Shown here: piece after piece, positions 28,145-37,952 of the stretch
Layout of the letters: the number at the start of each line of letters is the position of its first letter
Numbering within the stretch: position 1 is the stretch's first letter
NCBI GenBank assembly: GCA_964652565.1
Contig: CAZZEC010000004.1
Location: forward strand, 13,211 to 77,210
Reading direction: 5' to 3'
DNA from: JBCCTX01 sp964652565
GTDB lineage: Bacteria; Bacteroidota; Bacteroidia; J057
Length of the DNA stretch: 64,000 nt
Notes under the pieces: model-generated
What the model was told of the DNA's origin: nothing
What the model saw: the letters and a program-made list of their open reading frames with translations, nothing else
The model's database searches: none
Translations under genes and position numbers: made by a program

Positions 28145-30589
28145 ATGTTAAAGAATTATTTCAAAATTTCGCTGAGAAACCTCGTTAATCAGCGAATGTA
28201 TGCACTTATCAATATTTTTGGACTTGCAGTAGGTGTCGCATGTTGCCTGTTGATTGTCATCTATGTGATCGATGAATTGGGATACGATAAACATTTCGAA
28301 CACTCAGATCGAATTTATCGCTCCTATGTAGATATGAAGTTTGGAGAAATGGATGGTGAGTTTGCCGTTATGCCGGCACCACTCGCGCCTACATTAATCC
28401 GAGATTTCCCAGAAGTCGAATCCGCGGGAAGATTCAGATCCAGAGGAAGCTATTTAATAAAGAGAAGTCCTGAAGATGAAAATATTGAAGAATCACAGGT
28501 AATATTCTCAGATCATGAAATCTTCAGTATTTTCTCAATCCCTATCTTAGCGGGTGACCCCAATACGATCCTTAAAGAACCACAAACACTTGTATTAAGT
28601 GAAACTGCTGCTAATAAATATTTTCCTGAAGAATCCGCAATAGGACAGACACTTATACTCGATAACAACCAAACATATGAAGTGGTAGGGGTAGTTCAGG
28701 ATATTCCTGTCAATTCACACTTTCATTTTGATGTGTACTTGTCTATGGAGGGTCTGGATGAAAGTAAAAATGGAGTTTGGTTATCTCATAACTTTCAGAC
28801 TTACATCCTACTCAGAGAAGGGGCCGATCCTGAAGCGTTGGAAGCCAAGTTTCCTGAAATGATAGAAACACAAGCAGGGCCTCAAGTACAGCAATTTTTA
28901 GGAATCACCATGCAGGAATGGAAAGAAGGTGGAAATAGAATTGGATACCATCTTGAACCCATTACAAATATTCATCTATACTCATCAATGGTTGGGGATT
29001 TAGAACCTAGTGGTAGTATCACCTATGTGTATATATTTTCGATAGTTGCAGTATTCATTCTCCTTATAGCCTGTATAAATTTTATGAACCTCTCTACCGC
29101 CAGGTCCTCCAATCGTGCAAGAGAAGTAGGGGTAAGGAAAGTAATGGGTGCTTACAAGAAACAATTAGTAGGCCAGTTCTTAGTAGAAAGTATTATCATG
29201 AGTATTTCTGCTTTTATTCTTGCACTCATTTTTGCAGAAATTACGCTCCCTTACTTTAATAATTTGGCTCAAAAGGAATTACAAGTACCCTGGAATTTTG
29301 GAGGGTTTATACCTGTTCTCATTGTCGCAGCCATTTTTGTAGGTCTTATAGCAGGATCCTACCCTGCTTTCTTCCTTTCTGGTTTTAAACCTATACAGGT
29401 GTTAAAAGGCAAAATAAATTCAGGAGCAAAAAGTAGCCGTCTCAGAGGGTTTCTGGTGGTTTTCCAATTCGCTACGTCTATCATCCTAATAATTTGTACA
29501 CTGGTAGTTCAAAGGCAACTCGATTTTATTCAGAATAAAAAGCTGGGTTTTGAAAAGGAACAAGTAGCCTACGTGAGAAATACGTATGTGATTAGTGATC
29601 AAATTAATTCTTTTAAAAAGGAATTATTGAATATTCCTCAAATCACTAATGCTACGGTTTCTGGATTTTTACCTGTACAACCTTCTAATAGGAACAATAC
29701 AGCTTTCTGGCCTGAAGGCCGCCAAACCCAGGAAGAAACCATTATCATGCAAAATTGGAGTGTGGACTTTGACTACATCTCCACTTTGGGAATGGAGATT
29801 CTTGAAGGAAGAGGATTTGATATCAATAAATCAACAGACTCTTCCGCTATCATATTAAATGAAGCGGCTGTGAAAAGCTTCGGATTTGAGAATCCCATTG
29901 GTCAACGAGTCTCCACATTTACTGACATTGATAATGAAACAGGCGAGCCCACGATGGGCACTTACGAAGTGATAGGAGTAATGGAAGATTTCCATTTCGA
30001 ATCGTTGAGAGAAGCCATCGGTCCATTGTGTTTATACATCGATCGATCCACCTCTAGTGTTATATTCAGATTCCAAACGGATGATGATATATCTGCTACA
30101 CTCGCTGCTGTAGAGTCCAAGTGGAATGAATTTGCCCCTAATCAACCCTTTGATTACAACTTTCTGGATGAATCTTTTTCAAGTATGTATAATACAGAAC
30201 AGCGTATGGGTAAGATATTTCGTCTATTTGCAGGGTTATCCATTTTTGTAGCCTGCCTGGGACTCTTTGCATTAGCTTCATTTATGGCAGAAAAACGAAC
30301 AAAAGAAATAGGAATTCGCAAAGTCATGGGTGCTAATGTAGGAGACATTGTTGCCTTACTTTCTCAAGACTTTATGCGCCTGGTATTTATTGCACTAATA
30401 TTTGCAATACCTGTCTCATGGTGGTTTATGAATAGATGGTTAGAAGGATTTGAATATCGTACAAGTATACAAGTAGGTATTTTCCTGATCGCGGGCTTAA
30501 CTGCAATAGCAATTTCATTACTTACTGTTTCTTATCAATCTGTACGAGCTGCTTTAACCAATCCGGTAGATGCTTTGCGCGATGAATAA
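28145..30589 (+). CDS. FtsX/MacB-type ABC transporter permease
   Basis: 814 residues with the double-module layout common in Bacteroidota: TM1 (ALINIFGLAVGVACCLLIVIYV), a large periplasmic MacB_PCD-like domain (about 50-280), three TM segments with FtsX core, a fifth TM (SRLRGFLVVFQFATSIILIIC), a second periplasmic domain (about 450-680), and a last FtsX core ending in KRTKEIGIRKVMGANVGDIV and NPVDALRDE. The RE/KEIG(I/V)RKVMGA motif occurs twice (also SNRAREVGVRKVMGAYKKQL), so two FtsX modules are fused in one chain. It follows the ATPase by 33 bp. Substrate unknown. Confidence 0.93.
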   Translation: MLKNYFKISLRNLVNQRMYALINIFGLAVGVACCLLIVIYVIDELGYDKHFEHSDRIYRSYVDMKFGEMDGEFAVMPAPLAPTLIRDFPEVESAGRFRSRGSYLIKRSPEDENIEESQVIFSDHEIFSIFSIPILAGDPNTILKEPQTLVLSETAANKYFPEESAIGQTLILDNNQTYEVVGVVQDIPVNSHFHFDVYLSMEGLDESKNGVWLSHNFQTYILLREGADPEALEAKFPEMIETQAGPQVQQFLGITMQEWKEGGNRIGYHLEPITNIHLYSSMVGDLEPSGSITYVYIFSIVAVFILLIACINFMNLSTARSSNRAREVGVRKVMGAYKKQLVGQFLVESIIMSISAFILALIFAEITLPYFNNLAQKELQVPWNFGGFIPVLIVAAIFVGLIAGSYPAFFLSGFKPIQVLKGKINSGAKSSRLRGFLVVFQFATSIILIICTLVVQRQLDFIQNKKLGFEKEQVAYVRNTYVISDQINSFKKELLNIPQITNATVSGFLPVQPSNRNNTAFWPEGRQTQEETIIMQNWSVDFDYISTLGMEILEGRGFDINKSTDSSAIILNEAAVKSFGFENPIGQRVSTFTDIDNETGEPTMGTYEVIGVMEDFHFESLREAIGPLCLYIDRSTSSVIFRFQTDDDISATLAAVESKWNEFAPNQPFDYNFLDESFSSMYNTEQRMGKIFRLFAGLSIFVACLGLFALASFMAEKRTKEIGIRKVMGANVGDIVALLSQDFMRLVFIALIFAIPVSWWFMNRWLEGFEYRTSIQVGIFLIAGLTAIAISLLTVSYQSVRAALTNPVDALRDE

Positions 30590-30722
30590 TGATAAAGGGT
30601 TGACCTGAATACATACATATGATTATTGCTTAATAATCAGGGAGATCTAAGCTGATAAATGACTTTTTTTGATATAGGCTACGATCGTGCTTTGATCTCC
30701 TCGCTTAACTAATTGAAGTATT

Positions 30723-31358
30723 ATGAAAAATTTCATTCTTGTAATAATAATTTTAGTCCTCGCTACGATTGCTTTATGGCGCAATACATCGCTTGAAAGA
30801 GACTCCTCGACCATAATTTGTACTGAGCCAGTACAACAAAATGAATTGTGTACATCGCCGATGAATGTGGAAACTGAATTGACGGATTATCAAAAGGCAC
30901 TAATTCTCAAGCGATTGATTCGAAACTCCCCAATGACTCAAGATCATATTATCAAGGTGATCTCAGGGGTAAAACATATTTCCTCAGACTTTGAAAAAAA
31001 ACGGGTGATGATACAATTACTTGAATGGAATGCTTTAAATGATCAGGAAATATCGGAATTATTATCTATAGTAAAAGACCTGTATTCCGATTTTGAAAAA
31101 GCTTTGTTGATCCGTCATCTAGTTGAGCAACAACGACTCTCTGACTCCCATGTTCATAAGATATTGCGAATAGTATCTTCGATGCCATCTGATTTTCAAA
31201 AATCCAAAATATTGATTTTCCTGAATGAAAGAGGGTATATTAAAGAACATCTCGTACCCAATTTTATCGAAGTCGCTACCTCTATACATACCAAATTTAT
31301 GTATCAAAATGTGTTGAAAGGGATAAGTACCCCTATATCTTCTTCTTACATCTACTAA
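30723..31358 (+). CDS. Membrane-anchored alpha-helical repeat protein within the ABC operon
   Basis: 211 residues with an N-terminal membrane anchor (FILVIIILVLATIALW) followed by a linker and about four helical repeats of about 36 residues, each with an S-DF(E/Q)K core: SSDFEKKRVMIQLL, YSDFEKALLIRHLV, PSDFQKSKILIFLN, plus a degenerate first copy (TDYQKALILKRLI) and a last one (HTKFMYQNVLKGI). The family is not recognised by name; similar SD-EK helical repeats occur in Bacteroidota envelope proteins. It sits between two permease genes (133 bp after the first, 24 bp before the second), so a transporter-accessory role is plausible inference. The 30590-30722 gap holds an 8-bp hairpin (30620-30639) without a T run. 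Confidence 0.75.
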   Translation: MKNFILVIIILVLATIALWRNTSLERDSSTIICTEPVQQNELCTSPMNVETELTDYQKALILKRLIRNSPMTQDHIIKVISGVKHISSDFEKKRVMIQLLEWNALNDQEISELLSIVKDLYSDFEKALLIRHLVEQQRLSDSHVHKILRIVSSMPSDFQKSKILIFLNERGYIKEHLVPNFIEVATSIHTKFMYQNVLKGISTPISSSYIY

Positions 31359-31382
31359 TGATTTTCTATTTACCTAACACGT

Positions 31383-33782
31383 ATGTACACGCATTATATC
31401 ATTACCACACTGAGGAATCTGCTAAGGCGTCCCATTTTCTCGCTATTAAATATATTGGGACTAGCCTTGGGTATGGCAGCCTGCCTATTTATTTTGATGT
31501 ATGTAAACTATGAAAAAAGTTATGAGAATTTTCATAGCAACTCCGACCGGATAGTGAGATTATCACTGGACTTATATGAAGGTGGAACGGTAAACTTACA
31601 AGATGTAGAGACCTACAGACCTATAGGCCCTATGCTGAAACGTGAACTGCCTGAGGTAGTACAGTACGCGCATTTATATCATGCAGGTACTCAAGATTTT
31701 ACCATCAATAATCAAGTATTCACAGAAGATAGGGTATATATTACAGAACCCTACTGCTTCGAACTATTTACCCATAACTTCCTATATGGCGATAAGGAAA
31801 CGGCACTTGATGAACCATATGAAGTAGTTATTACCCAAAGCACTGCTCAAAAGTATTTTGGTAAAGTTGACGTAGTAGGTGAAGTATTAGAATATCCCCT
31901 GAGAAACCATCAAAATGGGTTAAAAATAGCAGGAGTAATAGAAGATGTACCACCTAATACACATATTAAGTATGATATATTGATTTCCTATGAAACAGGA
32001 TTTAGTGAGTTTGGCTGGGAATTCGATGAGTGGAATTCAAACAATGAATATACCTATCTTTTATTGAGGTCTAAAGAAGATATTCCTTCATTTGAGCAGA
32101 AATTAGAAGAAGTAAATGATCGTCTTACTGCAACTGAACAATTGGATTCAGAGAGAATTATCTCTCAACCCATACAAGATATTCATCTTTATTCACATAA
32201 AACTTTTGAGCCGGAAACCAATGGTGATGCACGTGCTGTTCAATTATTAACTATCATCGCAATATTTATTATCGTTCTTGCCTGTGTAAACTACATCAAC
32301 CTCTCAACAGCCAGATCTTTGGAACGAGCTAAAGAAGTAGGCATCAAAAAAGTCATTGGGTCCAGAAGAAAACAACTTATTACTCAATTTGTAACGGAAG
32401 CAGGTTTCATTAATATGATTGCAGGTATTTGTGCGGTTATCATATTTGATGTTTTTCAATCTTATTTTCGCTCCCTATCAGGAATTCCCGATTCTATTTC
32501 ATTTAATTCGCAACCGGTATTTTGGGCCACACTTTTCTCAATAATGATCCTCAGTACTATACTTTCTGGACTGTATCCTGCATTTGCCCTTACCCAATTT
32601 GCCCCTATCACTACACTGAAAGGCAAGTATACACATTCAACTAAAGGGATTGTGTTGCGAAAAGGGTTGGTAGTATTCCAATTTACTATATCCATTTTAT
32701 TGATTGCAGGTACTTTCACCGTAAAAAATCAATTAAGCTATTTAAGGAAACTGGACTTAGGTATGGACATTCAACAAGTACTTGTTCTCAGAGGTCCATC
32801 GTCAGATACATTGAATAGAAAATTTGATGCCTTTAAGGATGATCTCTTGCGTATACCCGCCGTTCAATCTGTATCCAAAAGTGATTGTGTGCCTGGATTA
32901 CCCTATCATGAAATGAGTACTTCCTCAGGGATAGATCTTGTCGGAGCAACAGATTCTAAAAACTATACTTTTAACATATACGGAATAGATGATCAATTCC
33001 TTCCGATCATGGAAATTGAATTATTAGCTGGGAAAAATTTTGAACCTAATACAACAGGATATAATCAAGTATTAATTAACGAGCTTTCAGCCGAACTATT
33101 AGGTATTTCAAAACCGGAAGAAGCAGTTGGAAAACAATTAGATTTTTGGGGAAATAAGAGTACAATCATAGGAGTAATGAAAAACTTTTATCAGTTGTCT
33201 CCTAAAGACCCACATATACCCATGATCCTGGTTGCTGCACAATATTGGAATTATGCATCCATAGCCATAAATAGTAATAACATACAAAAGGATCTACACA
33301 ATATTGAAACGGTATGGAATACCTATTTCCCTGCAAGCCTATATCATTTCTTCTTCCTGGATGAATCTTACCAACAACAATATCTTCAAGATGAACGCTT
33401 TTCAAAGGTTTTTAGGCTATTAACCCTAATGGCAATTGTAATTGCGGTATTGGGATTATTGGGCATATCTACCTATCAGGTACAACAAAGAACCAAAGAG
33501 ATAGGCATAAGAAAAATATTAGGCGCATCTGTTCAACATATTTTAATTATGTTGACTCAGTCATATATCTGGCTAATTAGCATTTCAGCAATCATTGCCA
33601 TTCCCATTAGTTGGTATGGTATCCATCAATGGCTCGAAAATTTTGAAGCAAAATTACCTATTACTCCTAATTTATTTATCTGGCCAGTGATCCTAATTAT
33701 CTCCATTACATTTTTTACAATAATATGGCAAACTATAAAGTCTGCTACTGCTAATCCTGTACACGCTTTAAGAGACGAATAA
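31383..33782 (+). CDS. FtsX/MacB-type ABC transporter permease
   Basis: 799 residues, same double FtsX-module design as its neighbours: N-terminal TM (IFSLLNILGLALGMAACLFILMYV), periplasmic domain, TM block with LERAKEVGIKKVIGSRRKQL, central TM (RKGLVVFQFTISILLIAGTF), second periplasmic domain, final TM block with QRTKEIGIRKILGASVQHIL and the end NPVHALRDE. 24 bp after the helical-repeat gene and 13 bp before the next permease, so co-transcribed. It is divergent enough from the others in the periplasmic domains to suggest different substrates or partners. Confidence 0.92.
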   Translation: MYTHYIITTLRNLLRRPIFSLLNILGLALGMAACLFILMYVNYEKSYENFHSNSDRIVRLSLDLYEGGTVNLQDVETYRPIGPMLKRELPEVVQYAHLYHAGTQDFTINNQVFTEDRVYITEPYCFELFTHNFLYGDKETALDEPYEVVITQSTAQKYFGKVDVVGEVLEYPLRNHQNGLKIAGVIEDVPPNTHIKYDILISYETGFSEFGWEFDEWNSNNEYTYLLLRSKEDIPSFEQKLEEVNDRLTATEQLDSERIISQPIQDIHLYSHKTFEPETNGDARAVQLLTIIAIFIIVLACVNYINLSTARSLERAKEVGIKKVIGSRRKQLITQFVTEAGFINMIAGICAVIIFDVFQSYFRSLSGIPDSISFNSQPVFWATLFSIMILSTILSGLYPAFALTQFAPITTLKGKYTHSTKGIVLRKGLVVFQFTISILLIAGTFTVKNQLSYLRKLDLGMDIQQVLVLRGPSSDTLNRKFDAFKDDLLRIPAVQSVSKSDCVPGLPYHEMSTSSGIDLVGATDSKNYTFNIYGIDDQFLPIMEIELLAGKNFEPNTTGYNQVLINELSAELLGISKPEEAVGKQLDFWGNKSTIIGVMKNFYQLSPKDPHIPMILVAAQYWNYASIAINSNNIQKDLHNIETVWNTYFPASLYHFFFLDESYQQQYLQDERFSKVFRLLTLMAIVIAVLGLLGISTYQVQQRTKEIGIRKILGASVQHILIMLTQSYIWLISISAIIAIPISWYGIHQWLENFEAKLPITPNLFIWPVILIISITFFTIIWQTIKSATANPVHALRDE

Positions 33783-33795
33783 CACTTAGATATAT

Positions 33796-36216
33796 ATGTA
33801 TAAAAATTACTTAAAAGTAGCCCTACGGAATATCTGGAAATACAAAAGTACAACCAGTGTAATCGTTATTGGACTGGCTTTGGCTTTCGGAGTAAGTTTA
33901 TTGCTGATACTAACTGCTTATTTCGAACTTTCTTATGACCAATTTCATACTAAAAAGGACGATATATATCGCCTATATCGTATAACCAGGCGGCCTGATC
34001 ACATAGAGCGTTCTCCTATTATGCCTGCCCCTTTGCAGCCTGCAATACAACAAGCATTTCCTGAAGTCCAACATGCAGTAAGATATTTAGATGCTTCTGC
34101 AGTAATTGAATATGGCGACAAGCAATTTGACTTGATGGTACGATTTGTTGACGAAGATTTTCTCAACATATTTAGTTTCCCTTTAATCGAAGGAAATCCT
34201 GAATCTGTGCTTTCTGATCCAGGTAATATCACCCTAACTGAAAACACCGCTACTTTATTATTTGGAAATGATTCCCCAATTGGTAAAACTATTCGAGTCA
34301 AGCAAGGGGAATACGTTAAAGAATTAGTAGTCTCTGGTATATCTCGTGAATTACCCAAAAATTCTACCATCAAGTATCATGCACTTACACGGTTTGAAAA
34401 TGACGTAGATTATCTTTCTCAGAAGGACCGGTGGGATAATACCTATCACAACCTTTTTATACAGTTAAATGAAAAAACATCCCCTTCTGCATTCGAGAAA
34501 AAGTTAGTAGCATTTACAGAACAGCATTACGAAGAAGATATTGATCAACTGAGACAAGAAGGTGCTGTTCCTGATGAACAAGGTAATTTCATCTCACTCC
34601 ATTTGCAACCACTTACAGATTTACATTTCAATCGATCCCTTAATGAATCATCAGGTGGCACTCAGATAGGATTTGCTACGATGCTACTTATTTTGGGCAT
34701 ACTCTTATTACTAGTAGCGGCTTTTAATTTCATTAACCTCAACCTTGCCCGATATCTTGTTCGCACTAAAGAAGCAGGGATACGAAAGGTAATGGGAGCC
34801 AAGCCCAAAGACTTGATTACACAATTGACAGGTGAGGCACTATGCATCGGATTTATTTCAATTCTCGCTGGAGGATTCCTATTTTATGACCTTATACCAG
34901 TTTACAATTCCTATTTCAATCAATCTTTGAGTGTTGGGCAATTTCAACATCCATTCATTTGGGTAACACTGGGAGTGGGATTCATCTTGTTAATAGTTCT
35001 GGCAGGGACGTACCCAGCCTTTTGGTTATCAAGGATAAATATTCTTGAATCTCTTGCTGGGAAACTAAAAATTTCTTCTACAAGTGGAATAAGAAATATC
35101 CTGATCATTTTCCAATTTGGGGTAGCCTGTCTATTGATCGCTTGTACGATGACCACATGGAGACAAATTCAGTATCTGAGAAATAAACCCTTAGGATTTA
35201 ACAAAGAACAGGTGCTTAGCATTCCCATTGGCCAAGGTACCAATAGCGATAAAGTCATTGAGAGAATGAGACAGGAATTATCGCTAAATCCAAAAATTCT
35301 GAATATAAGTGCAGTGGATGACAATATTGGAAGAGGATTGGATGGATCTAGCATGGTCTCTAAAATGGGGTTTGTACATGAAGGGCGAAGTATACTTACT
35401 CACTGGTTGCAAACAGACTACGACTACATAGAGACGATGGATATAGAACTTTTGCAAGGGAGGGGCTTTGACAGAAAGTACGCTAGCGATTCTGCAAGAT
35501 CCTTGATTATCAATCGTGCCATGGCAGAACAGTTGGGAAATGAAAATGTACTGGGAACCACCTTACAAATTGACGATGACAAGGATATGGAAGTAATTGG
35601 GATCGTCGAAAACTACCATTTTGAATCTCTGCATAGCCAGATCGAGCCCATAACGATGACACTCACCCGATCCTGGCCTTTGGAATACCTGTATGTCAGA
35701 GTCCAACCGGAATCATTGGCGGAAACCGTGAGCCAAATCAAGAATGCCTGGGAACAAATAGTTCCTCAAACACCATTTGAAGCTTCCTTTTTAGACGAGA
35801 ATACAGATAGACTCTACCAAAATGAACAGCGTCTGGCCAAAATTTTTCTCAGCGCTGCATTCATCACTATCCTCATCTCATGTATGGGACTTTTTGCTAT
35901 TGCGCTGATGGATATTCGTCTTAGAAAAAAAGAGATTGGAATACGCAAGATTTTGGGAGCCACTGTTTCCAGTATTTTTATGCTTATATCAAGCCGCTTC
36001 CTACGGCTGGTATTTGTTTCACTCATACTGTCTATTCCTATAGCATGGTATGCCATGAACCGTTGGATGGAAGGCTTTGCCTACAGAGCTGAATTTCCTT
36101 GGTGGATATTTATCATCACCGCTGCAACTGCTGTGTTAATAGCCCAGCTTACCGTAGGTGTTCAATCCATACGAGCAGCACAAGCCAATCCTGTAGATGC
36201 GATTAAGGATGAATAA
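33796..36216 (+). CDS. FtsX/MacB-type ABC transporter permease, last gene of the first ABC unit
   Basis: 806 residues; TM1 SVIVIGLALAFGVSLLLILTAYF, periplasmic domain, TM core with VRTKEAGIRKVMGAKPKDLI, central TM (IRNILIIFQFGVACLLIACT), second periplasmic domain, TM core with LRKKEIGIRKILGATVSSIF, C-terminus NPVDAIKDE. Immediately downstream (47 bp) is a 15-bp perfect hairpin at 36263-36294 that closes the unit 26059-36216. The only ATPase in this unit is at 27422. Confidence 0.92.
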   Translation: MYKNYLKVALRNIWKYKSTTSVIVIGLALAFGVSLLLILTAYFELSYDQFHTKKDDIYRLYRITRRPDHIERSPIMPAPLQPAIQQAFPEVQHAVRYLDASAVIEYGDKQFDLMVRFVDEDFLNIFSFPLIEGNPESVLSDPGNITLTENTATLLFGNDSPIGKTIRVKQGEYVKELVVSGISRELPKNSTIKYHALTRFENDVDYLSQKDRWDNTYHNLFIQLNEKTSPSAFEKKLVAFTEQHYEEDIDQLRQEGAVPDEQGNFISLHLQPLTDLHFNRSLNESSGGTQIGFATMLLILGILLLLVAAFNFINLNLARYLVRTKEAGIRKVMGAKPKDLITQLTGEALCIGFISILAGGFLFYDLIPVYNSYFNQSLSVGQFQHPFIWVTLGVGFILLIVLAGTYPAFWLSRINILESLAGKLKISSTSGIRNILIIFQFGVACLLIACTMTTWRQIQYLRNKPLGFNKEQVLSIPIGQGTNSDKVIERMRQELSLNPKILNISAVDDNIGRGLDGSSMVSKMGFVHEGRSILTHWLQTDYDYIETMDIELLQGRGFDRKYASDSARSLIINRAMAEQLGNENVLGTTLQIDDDKDMEVIGIVENYHFESLHSQIEPITMTLTRSWPLEYLYVRVQPESLAETVSQIKNAWEQIVPQTPFEASFLDENTDRLYQNEQRLAKIFLSAAFITILISCMGLFAIALMDIRLRKKEIGIRKILGATVSSIFMLISSRFLRLVFVSLILSIPIAWYAMNRWMEGFAYRAEFPWWIFIITAATAVLIAQLTVGVQSIRAAQANPVDAIKDE

Positions 36217-36262
36217 AGCAGCATATGTAAGTTGCTGGATAAATAGATATTATTTTTCATTT

Positions 36263-36294
36263 CAATAAGTGCGGATTGAAATCCGCACTTATTG
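36263..36294. terminator. Long palindromic hairpin, probable bidirectional terminator
   Basis: Perfect 15-bp arms CAATAAGTGCGGATT / AATCCGCACTTATTG (36263-36277 and 36280-36294) around 2 nt, between a plus-strand permease and the convergent kinase gene. There is no long T run on the plus side; TTTTTCATTT lies on the other flank. The core recurs almost identically at 63891-63923. Confidence 0.65.
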
Positions 36295-36312
36295 AGTAAG
36301 GAGGAATTTATA

Positions 36313-37665
36313 TCAAAACTGCATAACAAAGCTTGTCCCCTCCCCTACTTGTGAATATACCTGAATAGTTCCCTTATGTAAGCTTAGGATCTGTCTGGAT
36401 AAACTCAATCCAATACCCGTTCCAGCAGATTTGGTCGTAAAAAATGGGGTAAAGATGGTATCCAAGATTTCTGGTGGAATTCCCTTACCATTATCTGTAA
36501 TTTTGATATAGACCTGATACTTGTCGTCATTTGAAGCCGTAATATGTAGTTCTGGCTTTTCTGTATCCACCAAAGCCTCCAGGGCATTTTTGATCAAATT
36601 GATCAATACCTGTTCGATTTTTTCAAAATCTGCAGCTATTTTTAGTTCAGAATCTTCAATATCAATCACACAATCCACACGTTGAGCTTCGATTTTAGGT
36701 TTGAGTAAGATGACAACCCGATCTATTAATTCTCTTACGTCAAAAGAACTCAAAGATAGAGGGGTAAGATTGGTAAGGGATCTATATTCTTTGACAAAAC
36801 GAGCTAATCCTTGCGATCTGCCTGCGATAGTCTTTAGATTTCCATATAGGTCATCGAGGTCTTCTTCTTCGAGTGCATGTTTCTCGATTCGACCTCCGTG
36901 CTTACTCTCAAGCAATTCCTGGGACATACTACTCAACGTCGAGATAGGTATCACCGAATTGGAAATCTCATGTGTAAGTACCCGAATGAGTTTTTGCCAG
37001 GATTCGAGCTCCTGTGTTTCCAATTCAGGGCTAATATCCTGAAAGGTGATCAACTTTATCGGTTCAGATAAGATAGCTAATTCTATCGCTTGAATAGCCA
37101 GATGGATCTTCCGCTCAGAAGCCTGGTATAAATATAGTTCCCGATCTCCCTGTTTCATTTCACGAATCAATTGAAGCAATTGATAATCAATGTATTCCAG
37201 TGTAGAAAGTTTGTACCATTGTTGTCGATGGAAGATATTTTTTGCAGCCTGATTAGCTAAAATGATCTCTTCTTGTTCATTATATCCAATTACCCCCCAA
37301 CTGATTTGCTCTATCACCAGATGTAAGAGCTGGTGCTGGCTCTCTCTATCGCTTCTCAACTTTCTAAAAGTGTTAAGAATACGGTTGTATACAGCTTTTA
37401 GATCTTGTTTTTCTCCTGGTAATACACTTTGAGCAAAATGTGGTGAAAAATCGTTTTGCTCTATGGCCTCTAAAAAGTATTTCATTTCTCTATGCCTCCG
37501 CTCAATAAACCGTATGAGTTCCAAAAATAATCCTACTCCAAACAAACCCGTCCAAAAAGCAGCTAAAAAGAAGGGCGTCTGCCATAAAATGTATACAGTT
37601 ATTGACATAAAAGCTGCAACCAATAATAATCGCAATAAAATATGTGTTCGGAAGGTGAGTGTCAT
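36313..37665 (-). CDS. NtrB-type sensor histidine kinase (pair 2)
   Basis: 450 residues, paralogous to the kinase at 22818: two N-terminal membrane segments (LLRLLLVAAFMSITVYILW, FFLAAFWTGLFGVGLFLELI), a PAS-like region (about 95-215, NEQEEIILANQAAKNIF), HisKA with LIRVLTHEISNSVIPISTL, N-box LINLIKNALEAL, G1 DNGKGIPPE, G2 AGTGIGLSLSRQIL. The partner regulator gene ends at 37953, upstream on the same strand. Unlike pair 1, whose two genes are 68 bp apart, the 287-bp gap here is filled by a composite repeat. Confidence 0.92.
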   Translation of the reverse strand: MTLTFRTHILLRLLLVAAFMSITVYILWQTPFFLAAFWTGLFGVGLFLELIRFIERRHREMKYFLEAIEQNDFSPHFAQSVLPGEKQDLKAVYNRILNTFRKLRSDRESQHQLLHLVIEQISWGVIGYNEQEEIILANQAAKNIFHRQQWYKLSTLEYIDYQLLQLIREMKQGDRELYLYQASERKIHLAIQAIELAILSEPIKLITFQDISPELETQELESWQKLIRVLTHEISNSVIPISTLSSMSQELLESKHGGRIEKHALEEEDLDDLYGNLKTIAGRSQGLARFVKEYRSLTNLTPLSLSSFDVRELIDRVVILLKPKIEAQRVDCVIDIEDSELKIAADFEKIEQVLINLIKNALEALVDTEKPELHITASNDDKYQVYIKITDNGKGIPPEILDTIFTPFFTTKSAGTGIGLSLSRQILSLHKGTIQVYSQVGEGTSFVMQF

Positions 37666-37698
37666 CTGTTAATCAATTGGTAGTATGGACATTGGGGA

Positions 37699-37946
37699 AT
37701 TGTTAAATTGATATATTACTGTATTAATGTATTGTTAAATTGATACAATGATGTATTGTTAAATTGTGAAACTGATTTCCGTAGACTGTCGCCCATCGTC
37801 TGTAGTCTAACCATCGTCTGTAGTCCGTCGTCCGTGGTCTAACCATCCTCTGTCGCCCATCGTCCGTGGTTTAACCATCCTCTGTCGTCTGTCGTCCGTC
37901 GTCTGTCGTCTAGCCACCGTCTGTGGTCTAACAATCATCTGTCGTC
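37699..37946 (-). repeat. Composite intergenic repeat, copy 1 (minus orientation)
   Basis: Read on the minus strand: a heptamer-type array (variants of GACGACA, GACGATG, GACCACG) from 37946 to 37783, the 10-bp junction ACGGAAATCA (37773-37782), then AT-rich units each starting with CAATTTAACAAT (plus-strand positions 37755-37766, 37731-37742, 37699-37710; spacing 24 and 32 bp). It lies between the NtrC-type gene and its kinase. No coding potential. See copies at 41971 and 48778. Confidence 0.85.
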
Positions 37947-37952
37947 TCTTCC

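Noticed and set aside
30620..30639. 8-bp perfect hairpin in the gap after the first permease, considered as a terminator
   Set aside because: No T run follows and the downstream gene is co-directional in the same unit; left as an RNA structure of unknown role.
30676..30691. GG-N10-GC element (AGGCTA-CGATC-GTGCT) before the helical-repeat gene as a sigma-54 promoter
   Set aside because: Only the GG and GC match well, there is no IHF-like block and no activator-like repeat pair upstream.
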